This document shows, one piece after another, positions 62,591-64,000 of a stretch of 64,000 nucleotides of DNA. This DNA comes from Lentisphaerota bacterium. GTDB lineage: Bacteria > Verrucomicrobiota > Lentisphaeria > Oligosphaerales > JABHEG01. The stretch's first letter is position 1. The number at the start of each line of letters is the position of its first letter. The translations under genes and the position numbers were made by a program. Under the pieces are notes generated by a model. It saw nothing but the letters and a program-made list of their open reading frames with translations, was not told the DNA's origin and did no database searches. The stretch lies in NCBI GenBank assembly GCA_018676675.1, contig JABHEG010000304.1:1-64000 (forward strand), given 5' to 3'.

Positions 62591-64000
62591 ATGAAGAAAA
62601 TGGCTCAACGTCTCCAGATTGCCGGCATCGTCTGTTCTCTCGGGCTCCTGGTTGCCCCCGCGACGCGTGCTGTCATCCCTGCGCGTACCATTCCCGGTTT
62701 CAGGACGGTGTCTGCTTTGTCCGAGGGCGAAGCGCTGTACGAGGTGCGGACGCTACGAATCGAGAAGGTCAACATCGAGCTGACTTTCGCACATGCCTCG
62801 GGGGATCTGGATCTGGAGGTGCTGAATGAGGCCCGGGACACAGTCCTGACGACTGCGGACACAGCAACCGACAACGAGACGATCGAAGACCTGGAACTGG
62901 CCGCTGGGACCTACTTCATACGCGTCCATGGCGATGACAATAGCTATACGCTTGGAGTGACTCCGGGCACGACCAGCTCTACGACCGTGTACTACGTGAA
63001 CGACGCGAGCCAGGCGGACGACCTTCTCACCACGGTTGCCGGCAGCGTGGACAATGACGCACTCTCGCCGGACACTCCCATGCTCACCGTCCAGGATGTG
63101 CTCAGCGCCTACGACCTTGGTCCGGACAGCCTGGTGGCCATTGACACGGGCATCTACGCGGCCCCCGTGACGATTGTGGTCGATGATGAGGGGGCGACGT
63201 ACGCCGGGTCGGCCAACGGTTCCAGTTTCACGGCCAGCACGTGTTTCGATTTGGACAATGCGGACCACAACACGTTCTACGGGCTTAGGTTCACGGGCAG
63301 CGGCACCGGCTTCTATGCTCACGCCAACTCCACCAATAATGAGTTCCTGAACAACACGTTTGCCGGCAAACCTACAGGCATCTACATAGACGACGGGGCG
63401 GACGACCTGCTGTCGGGCAACGTCATCACGGGAACAGGAAGCTACGGGATCAGGTTGAGTCAGTGCGCCTCGGCAACCATCGCAGGCAACACAATCGCCG
63501 GCCCTTCCTATGCAGTCCACGCCACCGGCACGAGCGCCCAGAGGCTGGCGCTGTTCGTCCACGGTAACACCTTGAGCAACGGCAGCTATGGCGTCTACAT
63601 GTACACATACTCAGGCGGCAGCGTGATCCGTGACAACACGATCACCAACATGGAGGATTACGGTATCTACATGGGGTCAGGCGGGACAGACAACGACGTA
63701 CATGACAACGAGGTCAGCGCCTGTGAGATTGGGATCTATGCGTATTCCGCAACGAATGTCTACGGCAACACGGTGCTGGACTGCGGGATCGGCGTTCGCT
63801 CGCATGTCATTGGAAGCAGCGTCTACGGCAATACCGTCACCGGTTCAACCGGGCATGGCCTGTATGGTCGCGGCTGGTTCGGCGGGACCAACTGGGAGCC
63901 CGGGCAACCGAACACCATCTCCGACTGCGGCACCGGTGTCTTCGCGGACCAGGACAGCATGGTGCGCTACAACCTGATCCGCAACTGCGAGTACGGCGTC
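62591..64000 (+). CDS. Secreted PPC-domain / parallel beta-helix protein, 3' end outside window
   Basis: At least 470 residues, still open at the window edge. GGGAGAGACC precedes the ATG. A signal peptide (MKKMAQRLQIAGIVCSLGLLV) ends near APATRA. Residues 50-125 form a bacterial pre-peptidase C-terminal (PPC)-like domain (ELTFAHASGDLDLEVLNEA, DLELAAGTYFIRVHGDDN, YTLGV). After a YYVNDAS linker, the rest is a right-handed parallel beta-helix (GIYAAPVTIVVDDEGATYAG, NNEFLNNTFAGKPTGIYIDD, ATIAGNTIAGPSYAVHATG, VYGNTVLDCGIGV). Such proteins are often surface-bound carbohydrate lyases, epimerases or adhesins. No catalytic motif is visible in the part present. Confidence 0.85.
   Translation, partial: MKKMAQRLQIAGIVCSLGLLVAPATRAVIPARTIPGFRTVSALSEGEALYEVRTLRIEKVNIELTFAHASGDLDLEVLNEARDTVLTTADTATDNETIEDLELAAGTYFIRVHGDDNSYTLGVTPGTTSSTTVYYVNDASQADDLLTTVAGSVDNDALSPDTPMLTVQDVLSAYDLGPDSLVAIDTGIYAAPVTIVVDDEGATYAGSANGSSFTASTCFDLDNADHNTFYGLRFTGSGTGFYAHANSTNNEFLNNTFAGKPTGIYIDDGADDLLSGNVITGTGSYGIRLSQCASATIAGNTIAGPSYAVHATGTSAQRLALFVHGNTLSNGSYGVYMYTYSGGSVIRDNTITNMEDYGIYMGSGGTDNDVHDNEVSACEIGIYAYSATNVYGNTVLDCGIGVRSHVIGSSVYGNTVTGSTGHGLYGRGWFGGTNWEPGQPNTISDCGTGVFADQDSMVRYNLIRNCEYGV

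Noticed and set aside
1-64000. tRNA, rRNA, RNase P or tmRNA genes
   Set aside because: I looked for T-loop (GTTCGAAT-type) signatures and conserved RNA cores and found none that could be supported; a covariance-model search would be decisive.

Overview
The window looks like chromosome from a GC-rich bacterium of the PVC superphylum, most likely Lentisphaerota or Kiritimatiellota. Four things point there: a secretin / PilM-PilN fusion / PilO-like / PilP-like / PilB operon of the kind known from Akkermansia (Amuc_1098-1101 type); type IV pilin-like proteins with the [18 protein letters not shown] type leader; sulfatases and secreted glycosidase-like proteins of families (GHL10, DUF4838, DUF6259-like) common in those phyla; and no SusC/SusD genes. 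This placement rests on family knowledge, not on a marker-gene tree. No rRNA, tRNA or CRISPR array was seen.

Layout. 1-455: non-coding, structured, with a rightward terminator. 456-8814 (minus): a type IV pilus/type II secretion-like assembly operon preceded by a pseudopilin gene. 9165-12914: GH4 glycosidase, amidohydrolase and a divergent Gfo/Idh/MocA oxidoreductase. 13306-20032: a TolB-like beta-propeller protein, three sulfatases without signal peptides and a CBM9-like lipoprotein. 20176-26993 (minus): a four-gene saccharide locus (GHL10-like/propeller/F5-8C protein, GH5, GH130, SGNH esterase) that fits extracellular cutting of a beta-mannan-type polymer followed by cytoplasmic phosphorolysis. 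27393-35972: a C45-type Ntn-hydrolase lipoprotein, an AEC transporter, a three-gene SGNH / MATE / alpha-beta hydrolase operon and a methyltransferase. 36111-41969 (minus): two secreted proteins, one of 1484 residues. 42290-44495: a pilin-LamG fusion and an unknown membrane protein. 44515-47482 (minus): the housekeeping block cdaA-cdaR-miaA. 47698-49715 (minus): a UroD-like/homocysteine S-methyltransferase pair. 50072-61628: three very large secreted glycosidase-like proteins, interrupted by a decayed island holding an internally deleted RhuM gene. 61629-62590: a repeat-rich stretch with a 114-bp duplication and a 3 x 52-bp tandem array. 62591-64000: the start of a secreted PPC-domain/parallel beta-helix protein that runs off the window.

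Taken together, most of the window serves saccharide scavenging: secreted enzymes and esterases cut and deacetylate polymers outside, while cytoplasmic GH130, GH4, sulfatases and oxidoreductases process imported pieces. The pilus/secretin operon and pilin-like proteins could provide attachment or secretion. Several small hairpin repeats sit between genes, two of them sharing a 30-bp core.
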